From positions 1-64,000 of the forward strand of contig JBLXDU010000005.1 of the NCBI GenBank assembly GCA_048263775.1: a DNA stretch of 64,000 nt, in the 5' to 3' direction. Shown one piece after another: positions 52,354-60,942 of this stretch. Position numbers and translations under genes: made by a program. The notes under the pieces are model-generated. The model worked only from the letters and a program-made list of their open reading frames with translations. It ran no database searches and was not told the DNA's origin. How positions within the stretch are numbered: position 1 is the stretch's first letter; each line of letters opens with the position of its first letter. The stretch comes from UBA1479 sp048263775. Its GTDB lineage: Bacteria > Pseudomonadota > Alphaproteobacteria > Rhodospirillales > Casp-alpha2.

Positions 52354-53436
52354 CTATCCTGCAGCGGCGCGGGTGATTTTCTTGATCGCTGCCTGCAACT
52401 GAGACACCAGTTCACGCCCCGTAGTACCGCCGTCACCTGAAATGTTGTTGCGCAGGATAACGGTCAGGGAATCGATGTGCACCTTGACCAGTTCGATGCT
52501 GGAGGCGCTGTTCGGCAGGCCACCGCCCGTAAACCGCATCAACGAATTGCCGACCATGGAAACTAGGGGATAGCCGAAAGTCTCACCCTGCAAGCCCAAT
52601 TGCTTGGCCAGCCCGTGAATACGTTGGAAGTGCTCTGATTTATCTGGTGCCGCGCCCGCTTCGGCCATGATCCGCTGCAAGCTGTCCACATAATCGAGGG
52701 CCGACCCCACATATTCTTCCTTCGACCGCTCCAATTCCTTCTGCGCCTTGAACACCGCCCCCTGGGTGAACAGGGCGTCGCCATCGTCGTCGCCACCGCC
52801 GGCTTTGCGCTTCAGATGGTTGGGCGGGCGGAAGATACGGATCACGCTATCGTTGGGAAAACGTTCCAGCGCGGTCGCCAGCGGCGAGCGATCAACACGG
52901 ACGTCCGAACGGTCCAGGTCACGACGTTCCCTGGGCACCGGCTTGAGACTGCCGCGGCGATCGGGTCCGAAATAAGCGGTGTTGTAAACAAATGGCCGAG
53001 GCCGGTTGACCACGGTCAAGATGCGATCAACCAGGGCGTCCACCGTCACCGGTTTGAGCAGGAACTGAGTCGCCCCGAAGCCACGGGCCTCGGCAACGGT
53101 CTTCGGGTCAAACGCCTTGGCCATCAGGATGACCGGCAAGAAGCGGTTCGGCGAATCCTTGTTCATGCGAATCCAGCGCACCATGTCGATGCCGTTCAAC
53201 ATCTCCTCGAACATATCGCAGATCATGAAATCGACGGTGTCGACCCGTTCGGTGACGCTTTTCTTCGATAGCCGTTTCAGTAGATTCAGCGCATCGTCAT
53301 TGCTGTTGGCGGTCAAAATTTCGCCGACACCCAACGCTTGCAGAAGATTGTGCATCATCCAACGATGCGCGTCGTCCTGATCGACGATCAGGACGGTAAA
53401 AGAACGCAAATTTATGGTGGCCAAGTTGGGCCTCAC
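52354..53436 (-). CDS. Receiver-domain protein with helical C-terminal region
   Basis: The product of about 360 residues starts with a receiver domain (FTVLIVDQDDAHRW, VDFMICDMF with the phospho-Asp, LPVILMAKAFD, FLLKPVT). A PDRR linker follows, then about 190 mostly helical residues of unknown type (LERSKEEYVGSALDYVDSLQRIMAEA, SLMRFTGGGLPNSASSIELVKVHIDSLTVIL). No known DNA-binding or enzyme output was found. The GTG at 53436 was chosen because an upstream frame from 53619 contains a perfect dyad in its middle; a TTG at 53424 is also possible. Confidence 0.7.
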   Translation of the reverse strand: MRPNLATINLRSFTVLIVDQDDAHRWMMHNLLQALGVGEILTANSNDDALNLLKRLSKKSVTERVDTVDFMICDMFEEMLNGIDMVRWIRMNKDSPNRFLPVILMAKAFDPKTVAEARGFGATQFLLKPVTVDALVDRILTVVNRPRPFVYNTAYFGPDRRGSLKPVPRERRDLDRSDVRVDRSPLATALERFPNDSVIRIFRPPNHLKRKAGGGDDDGDALFTQGAVFKAQKELERSKEEYVGSALDYVDSLQRIMAEAGAAPDKSEHFQRIHGLAKQLGLQGETFGYPLVSMVGNSLMRFTGGGLPNSASSIELVKVHIDSLTVILRNNISGDGGTTGRELVSQLQAAIKKITRAAAG

Positions 53437-53479
53437 GAGCGGTCTGCGTTCCGTGTTCGGCACGGAAACGTTTTTTTGT

Positions 53480-53494
53480 GGTGGGAATCCCACC
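53480..53494. promoter_or_regulatory. Perfect dyad upstream of the receiver-domain gene
   Basis: GGTGGGA and TCCCACC flank a single A, giving a seven-base perfect inverted repeat 44 bases before the chosen GTG. A run of seven T residues precedes it on the plus strand, which does not make a terminator in either direction. A binding site for an unknown regulator is possible. Confidence 0.45.
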
Positions 53495-53651
53495 CTCTGC
53501 TTGCACAAAGTGAAGTGCATGCACCGGCCCGGGTCAACCCTGCCTAAAGTTAGCCTCGGAAATTCGCGCGCTGACCCGTTCCCAAACTCCGAAAACCGTG
53601 AAAAAGTGTCGCCGGACAAGGGGAAACACCCGGCCAGACGGAGGAAACACT

Positions 53652-54443
53652 ATGACCACCATGTTCGACCTGACAGGCAAGGTCGCCTTGATCACCGGTT
53701 CAAGCCGGGGAATCGGCAAGGCCATCGCCGAAGCCTATGCCCGCCAGGGCGCCAAGGTCATCATCACCTCACGCAAGCTGGACGCCTGCGAAGCTGTCGC
53801 CGCCCAGATCAACGAGGAAAACTACGACGCACCCGGCGAGGCCATGGCCATCGCCTGCAACGTGTCCGACGTGGGGCAGCTCACATCCCTGGTTGATCGG
53901 GTCAAGGAGGAATGGGGGCGCATCGACGTGTTGGTCTGCAATGCGGCCGTAAACCCCTATCACGGACCGATGTCCGGGATCGATGACGGGGCCTGGGAAA
54001 AGATCCTGCAGGTCAACGTCACCAACGTTCTGAAGCTGTGCAATATGGTCTTGCCGGACATGGCGGCGCGACGCGACGGCGCGGTGATCCTGATTTCGTC
54101 CGTCGGCGGGCTCAAGGGGTCCATAAACCTGGGTGCCTATGCGGTGTCAAAGGCCGCCGACATGCAGTTGGCACGCAACCTGGCCGTCGAATGGGGCCCG
54201 CACAACGTCCGCGCCAACGCCATCGCACCCGGCCTGATCAAGACAGATTTCGCCCGCGCTCTCTGGGAAAACCCGGAAGCCCGCGCCCGGGCTGAGGCCG
54301 CCTATCCCCTAGGCAGACTGGGGGAGCCGGAGGACATCGCCGGCACGGCGATCCTGCTGGCATCGGATGCCGGCAGCTTCATTACCGGTCAAACCTTCGT
54401 CGTCGACGGCGGCGGGGTCGCCGCCGGCAACCGTTACAGCTGA
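53652..54443 (+). CDS. SDR-family short-chain dehydrogenase/reductase
   Basis: This 263-residue NAD(P)-dependent oxidoreductase has TGSSRGIGK (15-23), the NAA motif (CNAAVNPYHG), active-site Ser (ISSVGG), YAVSK catalytic pair, and the closing FVVDGGGVAAGN. It is a classical SDR of the FabG-like group. GGAGGAAACACT precedes the ATG at 53652, decisive over a start at 53598. Substrate not predictable. Confidence 0.93.
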   Translation: MTTMFDLTGKVALITGSSRGIGKAIAEAYARQGAKVIITSRKLDACEAVAAQINEENYDAPGEAMAIACNVSDVGQLTSLVDRVKEEWGRIDVLVCNAAVNPYHGPMSGIDDGAWEKILQVNVTNVLKLCNMVLPDMAARRDGAVILISSVGGLKGSINLGAYAVSKAADMQLARNLAVEWGPHNVRANAIAPGLIKTDFARALWENPEARARAEAAYPLGRLGEPEDIAGTAILLASDAGSFITGQTFVVDGGGVAAGNRYS

Positions 54444-54464
54444 TATCGGGAAAGGACCACCGAC

Positions 54465-55274
54465 ATGTGCCGCTGGCTCGCCTACGCGGGACCGCCCATC
54501 TACCTGGACACTCTTCTACTGCGCCCGGAAAACTCTCTTGCCCGACAAAGCCTGTCGGCCAGTCAAAGTGCACATGTGGTCAATGCCGACGGCTTCGGCA
54601 TCGGATGGTACGGCGAAAAGGACCGCCCCGGCCTGTACAAGGACATCCTGCCGGCATGGAACGACGTCAACCTGTTGAACATTTCCGAACAGGTGAAATC
54701 GCATCTGTTCTTCGGCCATGTGCGGGCGACCACGGGGACATCGGTAAACCGCACCAACTGTCACCCCTTCCGTCACGGCAAGTGGCTGTTCATGCACAAC
54801 GGCGAAATCGGCGGCTGGTCCCGAGTGCGCCGCGCCCTTGCCATGGCCGTGTCACCGGAACTGTTTCCCAACATCCAAGGCACCACGGACAGTGAAATCT
54901 TTTTTCATCTTCTGCTGACCTTCGGCCTGGACGAAGACCCGGAAGCCGCCATCCGTCAGGCGATCCAAACGATCGAGAAGGCGCAAACGGACAGCGGCGT
55001 GACAGAGCCCTTCAACATGACCATTGCGCTGACGGACGGGCAGACCATCTGGGCCCTCCGCCATGCGTCGTCGGGCAGGGTCCCGACATTGTATGTGGGT
55101 GTGGGTGCCAAGCCCCATGATGCCGCGGATGAGGTGACCGTAGCCACGGGCACGGCGATCATCATCCTGTCCGAACCTCTGGACGACGATCTCAAACAAT
55201 GGACGGCGATTGAACCCGATCATCTGGTGATCGCCGGAGACGGCGGCCTGGCCGTCTCACCGTTTGCTCTCTGA
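54465..55274 (+). CDS. Class II glutamine amidotransferase (YafJ/EgtC-like)
   Basis: This 269-residue protein carries the N-terminal catalytic Cys of Ntn hydrolases (MCRWLAYAGPP; Cys becomes residue 1 after Met removal). GFGIGWYG, HVRATTG, NCHPFRHGKWLFMHNGEI and TDSEIFFHLLL are as in YafJ/EgtC families. No synthase domain is fused, so partner and amide acceptor are unknown. GGGAAAGGACC precedes it, 21 bases after the SDR gene. Confidence 0.9.
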   Translation: MCRWLAYAGPPIYLDTLLLRPENSLARQSLSASQSAHVVNADGFGIGWYGEKDRPGLYKDILPAWNDVNLLNISEQVKSHLFFGHVRATTGTSVNRTNCHPFRHGKWLFMHNGEIGGWSRVRRALAMAVSPELFPNIQGTTDSEIFFHLLLTFGLDEDPEAAIRQAIQTIEKAQTDSGVTEPFNMTIALTDGQTIWALRHASSGRVPTLYVGVGAKPHDAADEVTVATGTAIIILSEPLDDDLKQWTAIEPDHLVIAGDGGLAVSPFAL

Positions 55275-55280
55275 CCGTCG

Positions 55281-56096
55281 ATGAGTAGATTTCTATCGGC
55301 TCTGCTTATCCTGGCCATTTGGCCTCTTCCGGCGCAGGCCTGGAAGAACGGGCCACCGGACAACAAGATCACCAACAGCACAGCCGACTGTATGGCACCG
55401 CCCTATTCGACCCATGACTGGATCGCCGACCATGCCCGGGCGTTACTGCCGGCGACGGCCCGCGCCTGGTTGGACCCGCACCGCGTTCTCATGCTGATCG
55501 GCACCGAGGCCCCCGACTATGCCAATATCCCGATGGACTGCGGCGTCCCCAACCGGGGATACAATGACACGGGCAAGGGCCGCCATGACCTGCGGTTCAA
55601 TACGGGCGGCGGCGTGACCCGCGACCTGCCCGCCCAGCGGGCACAGGAAGAATACGACAAGGCCGTCCAGGCCTACCGTGCCGGCAGACCGGATCATGCC
55701 GCCTATTTCCTGGGCGCAGCAATGCATTACATCGGCGACCTGGCGCAGTACGGGCACACCATCAAAGGTGAAACCCATCATGCGGATTTTGAGGATTGGG
55801 TCGGTACCTTGACGCCGTCGTTCGACGGCGGTGGCGTGTTCGAGAATTTTATCGTGGCGGACGGGCTGGAGCCACGCCGGGCCGACGATGCCGTTCTGCG
55901 CACGGGACGGTTAACCTGGAGCGGCACTGCACCGGTGCTGCCGCCTGCCGAAATGGACGCCCGGTTCGGCCCCGGCGCCATGGCCGATACCGCCTTCATC
56001 GCCAGCATCGGTCATTGCCTGAACACCGCCGTCAACGAAGCCGCAGACATGCTTTACGGTTTTTACAAAGCGGAAATCCGGTCCGCCGCACACTAG
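55281..56096 (+). CDS. Zinc-dependent phospholipase C-family hydrolase
   Basis: This 271-residue secreted enzyme has a 20-residue signal ending AQA, so mature protein begins with Trp, the residue whose amino group ligates zinc in this family. Further ligand motifs are visible: THDWIADHA (His), GTEAPDY (Asp), HYIGDLAQYGHT (His, Asp, His) and THHADFEDW (His, Glu). It should hydrolyse phospholipids or similar esters. It follows the amidotransferase closely (6 bases). Confidence 0.85.
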   Translation: MSRFLSALLILAIWPLPAQAWKNGPPDNKITNSTADCMAPPYSTHDWIADHARALLPATARAWLDPHRVLMLIGTEAPDYANIPMDCGVPNRGYNDTGKGRHDLRFNTGGGVTRDLPAQRAQEEYDKAVQAYRAGRPDHAAYFLGAAMHYIGDLAQYGHTIKGETHHADFEDWVGTLTPSFDGGGVFENFIVADGLEPRRADDAVLRTGRLTWSGTAPVLPPAEMDARFGPGAMADTAFIASIGHCLNTAVNEAADMLYGFYKAEIRSAAH

Positions 56097-56129
56097 GTGA
56101 GGCGGACCGGACCCGTTTGTTTGCTGGCG

Positions 56130-57485
56130 TTAAGCCGCCATACCGCGGTTGCCGCCCTGGGCACCACGGCGATTACGACCGCCGCCACGTTTGCCACCGC
56201 CGCCGCCCGGACCGCCGCGGTTTGGGCCGCCCCGGTTCTGGCCGCTTCGGTTCTGACCGCCTCGGCCTTGGCCGTTGCGTCCGCCATTGCCGCCGTTGTT
56301 CTTGCGCACATCGGGACCACTGTCATTGGCCGCTGAATTGGCGATATCCGCGGCATGATAGGGATGGCCATCGAACACCGGCACCGGCTGGCGGATGCAT
56401 TTCTCGATATCGCGCAGGCAGCCGCGTTCGTCATGAGCGCAGAAGGAAATGGCGATGCCCGAAGCCCCCGCCCGTGCCGTACGGCCGATGCGGTGGACAT
56501 AGCTTTCCGCATCGTTCGGCAGATCGAAATTGATGACGTGGGTAACGCCGTCGACATCGATGCCGCGGGCGGCGATGTCCGTCGCCACCAGGGCGCGGAT
56601 GTCGCCGTCACGGAAGCCCTTGAGGGCTCGTTGGCGGGCGTTCTGGGCCTTGTTGCCGTGGATCGCGTCGGACTTCACGCCGTTGTCGTGCAGATGACGG
56701 GCGACCCGGTCGGCGCCGTGCTTGGTGCGCGTGAAGATGAGAACCCGCTCGATGCGCGGATCGTTCATCAACTCGCCCAGCAGGGCCCGCTTGTCGTCCT
56801 TGGCGACGAACAGCAAGCGCTGTTCGATCTTTTCCACCGTCGTCGCGGCGGGCGTCACTTCGACCTTCACCGGATCGTTCAGAAGCTCGTTCGCCAGGCC
56901 TTCGACGGTTTTCGGCATCGTCGCTGAAAACAACACGGTCTGACGCTCGTGCGGCAGCACCTTGGCGATCCGTTTGACGTCACCGATGAAGCCCATGTCA
57001 AGCATGCGGTCGGCTTCGTCGAGGACGAAAACGTCGACGCTGTCCAGGTTGACATGGCGCTGCTTCATGAGATCCATGAGACGGCCCGGGGTGGCGACCA
57101 GAATATGAACGCCGCGCTGCATGGCGACGATCTGGTTGCGCATGGAGGTGCCGCCGAACACGGTCTGAATCCGCAGGGGCATCTGACGGCCGTAGGTCCG
57201 CAGGCTTTCGGCGATCTGGGTCACCAGTTCGCGGGTCGGCGCCAGGATCAGCACGAACGGGCGGTTAGGCACGGCCTTGCGAGAATTTTCCGCGAAGGAC
57301 TGCAAAATCGGCAGTGCGAAGGACGCGGTCTTGCCGGTGCCTGTCTGCGCCACGCCTAGAAGGTCGCGGCCCTCAAGCAGCGGCGGAATGGATTTTTCCT
57401 GAATGGGGGTGGGGGTGGTGTAGCCCTCGTCGCTCAGCGCACGAAGGATGGGTTGGGCCAGGTTAAGGCCCGCAAAATCGGTCAT
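56130..57485 (-). CDS. DEAD-box RNA helicase, RhlE type
   Basis: This 451-residue helicase remodels RNA, likely ribosome assembly or mRNA decay. Motifs in order: PTPIQ (Q), AQTGTGKT (I), TPGRLMDL (Ib), VLDEADRMLDMGF (II), FSATMP (III), RVLIFTRTKHGAD (IV) and HRIGRTARAG (VI). An RGG/Gly-rich tail of about 55 residues follows, typical of RhlE. A leader of about 300 bases lies upstream. Confidence 0.95.
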   Translation of the reverse strand: MTDFAGLNLAQPILRALSDEGYTTPTPIQEKSIPPLLEGRDLLGVAQTGTGKTASFALPILQSFAENSRKAVPNRPFVLILAPTRELVTQIAESLRTYGRQMPLRIQTVFGGTSMRNQIVAMQRGVHILVATPGRLMDLMKQRHVNLDSVDVFVLDEADRMLDMGFIGDVKRIAKVLPHERQTVLFSATMPKTVEGLANELLNDPVKVEVTPAATTVEKIEQRLLFVAKDDKRALLGELMNDPRIERVLIFTRTKHGADRVARHLHDNGVKSDAIHGNKAQNARQRALKGFRDGDIRALVATDIAARGIDVDGVTHVINFDLPNDAESYVHRIGRTARAGASGIAISFCAHDERGCLRDIEKCIRQPVPVFDGHPYHAADIANSAANDSGPDVRKNNGGNGGRNGQGRGGQNRSGQNRGGPNRGGPGGGGGKRGGGRNRRGAQGGNRGMAA

Positions 57486-57797
57486 GTGATATGTATACTC
57501 TCTCGATCAATTGGTCTTCGCCCGCGCGCCCCAAGCGATCGTGTCGGGGGCGGCAGGTTCGCCGGCATCATGCAAGCTTTCTCGGCCGGAACCGCATTCA
57601 CACGGATATCCGCCTCACGAAACGCCCTTAGATGTCGGTATCAAAGAAGACCGGATCGACAGGGTCGGGTCCGGCAAGCGATCGAAATTCGACCTGAATG
57701 GGAGTGTCGCTGGCGCTACATGACGCCGGGGCTTCCGGGAAGTCAAGGGAATTCGCGGTAGCGCTCTCCCTTGCTTCCGGTGGTCGGCGGGGTTCTG
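57486..57797. other. Leader/intergenic region of the helicase
   Basis: This 312-base stretch has no convincing gene. On the minus strand a TTGACT at 57746-57741 with a poor -10 near 57720 could start a helicase transcript with a leader over 200 bases long, usual for cold-inducible DEAD-box genes. The leader also contains short GC-rich pairing segments. Termination of the SOD gene (stop at 57798) may also fall here. Confidence 0.35.
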
Positions 57798-58421
57798 TCA
57801 GGCGGCGAGAATCTCAGGATCGCCCTGACTTGCCAGGCATGTCTCGGCAAAGTTCCAGTCGGCCAGATGGTCGAAGAAGGCTTCGAGAAACGCCTGCCGG
57901 GCATTCTGATAATCCAGGTAATAGGCGTGTTCCCACAGATCGCAAGTCAACAGCGGCTTCAACCCCGCGGTCTGCGGCAGATCGGCATTGGCCGTGCTGA
58001 CCACATCGAGCGCGCCGTCCGCTCCTTCGACCAGCCACACCCAGCCGGACCCAAAGCGGGCCATGCCGTCGGCGATGAAACGGGTGCGCAGCTGCGGCAA
58101 GGATCCGAATGTTTCCGAAATCTTGGTCGCAAGAGGCCCCGTCGGTTCCACCGCGCGGTCCGGTGACATGCAATGCCAGAAGAACCCATGGTTCCAGGCC
58201 TGCGCCGCGTTGTTGAACACTCCAGTATCGCCCTTTTCATGGGCGTGGCGGGCAACGTCGATCAGCGCCATACCGTCATAGTCGGTGCCCTTGACGGCGT
58301 CGTTCAGCTTGTCGACGTAGCCCTTGTGGTGCTTGCCGTGATGGAAGCTGAGGGTCCGTTCCGACATATGCGGCGACAGGGCGTCCTTGGCATAGGGAAG
58401 ATCGGGAAGCTTGAAAGTCAT
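57798..58421 (-). CDS. sodB: Superoxide dismutase, Fe type
   Basis: This 207-residue enzyme converts superoxide to hydrogen peroxide and oxygen. Signature motifs: SFHHGKHHKGYVDKLN (first metal His), AQAWNHGFFWHCM (second His) and CDLWEHAYYLDYQNAR (Asp and His). The FFWHCM motif and AQ in AQAWNH favour Fe over Mn. ATG at 58421 follows AAGGAATCGACA; a start at 58442 would add seven residues. Confidence 0.95.
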   Translation of the reverse strand: MTFKLPDLPYAKDALSPHMSERTLSFHHGKHHKGYVDKLNDAVKGTDYDGMALIDVARHAHEKGDTGVFNNAAQAWNHGFFWHCMSPDRAVEPTGPLATKISETFGSLPQLRTRFIADGMARFGSGWVWLVEGADGALDVVSTANADLPQTAGLKPLLTCDLWEHAYYLDYQNARQAFLEAFFDHLADWNFAETCLASQGDPEILAA

Positions 58422-58516
58422 TGTCGATTCCTTCGTGGTCATGGGAGGGAAAAGTGCGCCGGTCGGCGGTGGGACCAGCCGGCGGACGCCGCAGCGCCCG
58501 CCGGCAAGCGCCTGCG

Positions 58517-58978
58517 TTAGGACTTCTGCTTATCGGTCACCATAGCGCGGAATTCCTCGATCTTGTCGCCGAGCGCCTCCAGGCCTTCCTTGGTGGCCTC
58601 CTTGGCATCCGTCCATTCACCCTTGGCCGACTTTTTCAGGTCGGCGATCTGTTGATTGAGCGCATCGCGCTGGCGGTCAATGGCCGCGCGGGCTTCGCGC
58701 CATTCCTCCTTGACCTCGTCGGCGGCATTGGCGCCTGCCTGCTTGGCATCTGATGCCGCTTCATCGAGCTTGCTGTCCAATGCCTTGGCCTGCTTTTGCG
58801 CCCAGTTGACGAAGTCATCAACGGCATCCCCTGCCGTGGCTTCCTGAGGGGCGGCCTTGTCACCGGCGGCCTGGGCAGCGCCCGGCGCGGCAGACAGGCC
58901 CGCGGCAACTGCCGCAGCGGCCAGAATGGCGATGGGGATACGGGTATTCGGGGTTCGAATATGAGTTCGATAGGTCAT
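58517..58978 (-). CDS. Exported helical protein (unknown)
   Basis: This protein of about 153 residues has a signal peptide (IPIAILAAAAVAAGLSAAPGAAQA) and a mature, charged helical body with Lys/Glu/Ala repeats (LDEAASDAKQAGANAADEVKEEWREARAAIDRQRDALNQQI). This is a coiled-coil, like many small periplasmic proteins induced by stress. ATG at 58978 has AGGAAGAAG upstream. Its position beside the ECF sigma factor gene hints at envelope-stress control (inference). Confidence 0.65.
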   Translation of the reverse strand: MTYRTHIRTPNTRIPIAILAAAAVAAGLSAAPGAAQAAGDKAAPQEATAGDAVDDFVNWAQKQAKALDSKLDEAASDAKQAGANAADEVKEEWREARAAIDRQRDALNQQIADLKKSAKGEWTDAKEATKEGLEALGDKIEEFRAMVTDKQKS

Positions 58979-59160
58979 GTGATCTTCTTCCTCTTTTCGA
59001 AGCAATGCATGAAAGGATTTGCGCAAACCGCATTGCCGGCTGTACGCGCCATTGACGTCTGGCGGCTTTCCCCTGATCGCAAGGATGCATTCCGCAACAC
59101 GGGACGCATTTCCATTTGATGAAACGATTGTGGCGTTTTCCCGGCTGGAACCGGGCGCCT

Positions 59161-59652
59161 TCAGGCCGCGCGGGCCAACACGCGACGGGCCCGCGACAGG
59201 CCGCTTTTCACCGTACCGACGGCGATATTCAATTCACGCGCGACGTCGTGATAGCGTTTTCCCTCAATCACCACGAGATGAAGAATCCACCGATCCCTGG
59301 GCTTCAAGGCCGCCAGGGCGCGGTCCAGATCCTTGAGTCGCAGGCGATCAATCTGGTTGGGCGGCTGGTGGAAATCGACAAGCCAATCTTCGACGGGAAC
59401 GTGAAACCCCCGTCGTTGCCGTCGGCGCGCGCGGTCGATGAACAGGTTGTGCATGATGGTGAACAGCCAAGTCCGTAAGTCCGTACCGGACTGAAACCGG
59501 TTAAGGCGCGACACGCCCCGCTCCAGGCAATCCTGCAACAGATCGTCGGCGCGGTCCGGAGTGGCTTCGAGGAACCGTGCATACCGGTACAGGTCGGGAA
59601 TCTGATCCTCGATCGCCTGCATGATCCGCCTCTCGGTCATGGCAGAGATCAT
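59161..59652 (-). CDS. ECF-type sigma factor
   Basis: This protein of about 163 residues is a sigma-70 family ECF factor. Region 2 is seen in LYRYARFLEATPDRADDLLQDCLERGVSR and LRTWLFTIMHNLFIDRARR; region 4 in HDVARELNIAVGTVKSGLSRARRVL. No anti-sigma factor, PhyR or NepR homolog is adjacent. The start at 59652 is preferred because AGGAAAAT precedes it; 59640 and 59697 are alternatives. Group is uncertain. Confidence 0.9.
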   Translation of the reverse strand: MISAMTERRIMQAIEDQIPDLYRYARFLEATPDRADDLLQDCLERGVSRLNRFQSGTDLRTWLFTIMHNLFIDRARRRQRRGFHVPVEDWLVDFHQPPNQIDRLRLKDLDRALAALKPRDRWILHLVVIEGKRYHDVARELNIAVGTVKSGLSRARRVLARAA

Positions 59653-59706
59653 AACATATTTTCCTGATGTAAACCGGTGCAGGCAGAGAAAAATCATGGC
59701 CGCGCT

Positions 59707-59731
59707 GGAACTTTTGCGTTCCGCAACCGTT
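59707..59731 (+). promoter_or_regulatory. EcfG-type general stress promoter
   Basis: GGAAC (59707-59711), then 16 bases, then CGTT (59728-59731) match the alphaproteobacterial sigma-EcfG consensus GGAAC-N16/17-CGTT exactly. The downstream gene is the 46-residue membrane protein starting 43 bases later. The -35 GGAAC is mirrored by GTTCC at 59719-59723, so the sequence also holds a dyad with six-base centre facing the sigma factor gene. Confidence 0.65.
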
Positions 59732-59773
59732 CATTCATGGATTGGACGTGAGAACAAACGGAGGGAGCACGCC

Positions 59774-59914
59774 ATGGATACAAACCCCACAAACCCCGAA
59801 GGTCATACCGACACCGAAGGCCGGGCAAAGCCCAAATCGATGCGCGATTTGGTCATTTTTGGGGTGATGATCGTGATCGGTATCGCCGTAGTCGCCGCGC
59901 TGGTCACGAAATAA
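59774..59914 (+). CDS. 46-residue single-span membrane protein
   Basis: This small gene starts MDTNPTNPEGHTDTEGRAK and has one transmembrane helix near residues 25-43 (LVIFGVMIVIGIAVVAALV). GGAGGGAGCACGCC is a strong ribosome site. It is too short for reliable homology, but codon use and its EcfG-like promoter support a real gene of the general stress response. It faces away from the ECF sigma gene. Confidence 0.7.
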   Translation: MDTNPTNPEGHTDTEGRAKPKSMRDLVIFGVMIVIGIAVVAALVTK

Positions 59915-59936
59915 CAAGCCCGCGGGACCGGCCGCG

Positions 59937-60599
59937 TCAGACGCCTAACACCCGGCGTTTCATCTCGGCCACGGCAGCATGGGGGCTGGTCAGCACGGGC
60001 AGGCCCGTATCGGCACCGATTTCCGCCGCCAACGGCGCCATGGAAAACTGCGCCAGCACGATGCAGCCGCAATCGCTCAGCCGGGGTGCGGCCGCGACCA
60101 CGGCGCGATCATGGGCGTCGCGCCGCCCCGCCCCCAGGTCGGCCCAGGCCCCTTCGACAAGCAGCGGCACCACGGTCATGTCGATATTCCGGGCCGCCGC
60201 CAGGTTTTCCATGTCTGCCGTCATGTCCGGCAGGGTCTGGGGATGGGTCGCCAACAACCCGACTCGCCCGCCCCGGGCCAGCGCAGCGTCGAGGATTGCC
60301 TCGTTCGGCTTCATTACCGGCACATCATACTGTGCCGCAATCTGGTCGATGATCGCGCCGAACGCGGAACAGGTGAACAGAATACCGTCGGGCCGCCGGA
60401 CCTTGGCATAAGCCGCCAAATTCAGAAACCGTTCGGTCAACGCCGGGGTCAGCTTGCCGCCGGCAGCCGCCAGGTCCATGGTCAGGCTTTCGTCCAGCAG
60501 GGTCCAGTACTCGGCCTCGGGCCAAAGATCTTTGAACGCGGTCTCAACCGGCAGGATAGCTTCGCGGGTGGCGTGGATCAGGGCGATTTGATTCATCAT
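59937..60599 (-). CDS. Asp/Glu racemase-family protein with one catalytic Cys
   Basis: This protein of about 220 residues has the Asp/Glu/hydantoin racemase fold. The first catalytic Cys is seen in LFTCSAFGAI, followed by GLLATHPQTL. At the second site, where racemases usually have LGCT, the sequence is VLAQFSMAP, so Ser replaces Cys. A one-base racemase or a decarboxylase/isomerase role is therefore more likely. ATG at 60599 has no strong ribosome site. Confidence 0.8.
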   Translation of the reverse strand: MMNQIALIHATREAILPVETAFKDLWPEAEYWTLLDESLTMDLAAAGGKLTPALTERFLNLAAYAKVRRPDGILFTCSAFGAIIDQIAAQYDVPVMKPNEAILDAALARGGRVGLLATHPQTLPDMTADMENLAAARNIDMTVVPLLVEGAWADLGAGRRDAHDRAVVAAAPRLSDCGCIVLAQFSMAPLAAEIGADTGLPVLTSPHAAVAEMKRRVLGV

Positions 60600-60942
60600 G
60601 GCTCGTGTATAAAGCGGAAAACCATAAGTCCTGGCAATCATTTCCGCACACAGTTACGGATCAACTCCCGGCGACATCATCCCTATACCCATACCTTTGA
60701 ATCGATCCGCTAGCCGGAAGCTATATATGTGATCTGCCGCGACTTATGGCACCTTCAACCTGGATTATTAGCGTCTGAGAAATTCGCGCCAACGTGGCCT
60801 GGGTCACAGTTTGGCGTGACGTTCTTGCGCTACCATCTCGTTGTGGCCGTCTACGTGCTCCGAGACAGACAGACGAACCTACGCAACAGTCCAACGATCG
60901 ATAGACGTTCAGAAAATAGAAACGCTTACCGGACAATCGGGA
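60600..60942. other. Intergenic region between racemase-like gene and sensor kinase
   Basis: This 343-base stretch separates two divergent genes and shows no reliable gene of its own. GTCAC (60803-60807) and GTGAC (60816-60820) make a short inverted repeat with an eight-base centre, a possible operator. The in-frame extension from 60841 into the kinase has no conserved start. Confidence 0.4.

Noticed and set aside
53471..53494. Intrinsic terminator from the GGTGGGA dyad and T-run
   Set aside because: The T-run precedes the stem on the plus strand and becomes an A-run after it on the minus strand, so neither direction fits.
60801..60828. Possible sigma-54 promoter TTGGCGT..TTGC before the sensor kinase
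   Set aside because: The distance between GG and GC is 12 bases instead of 10.
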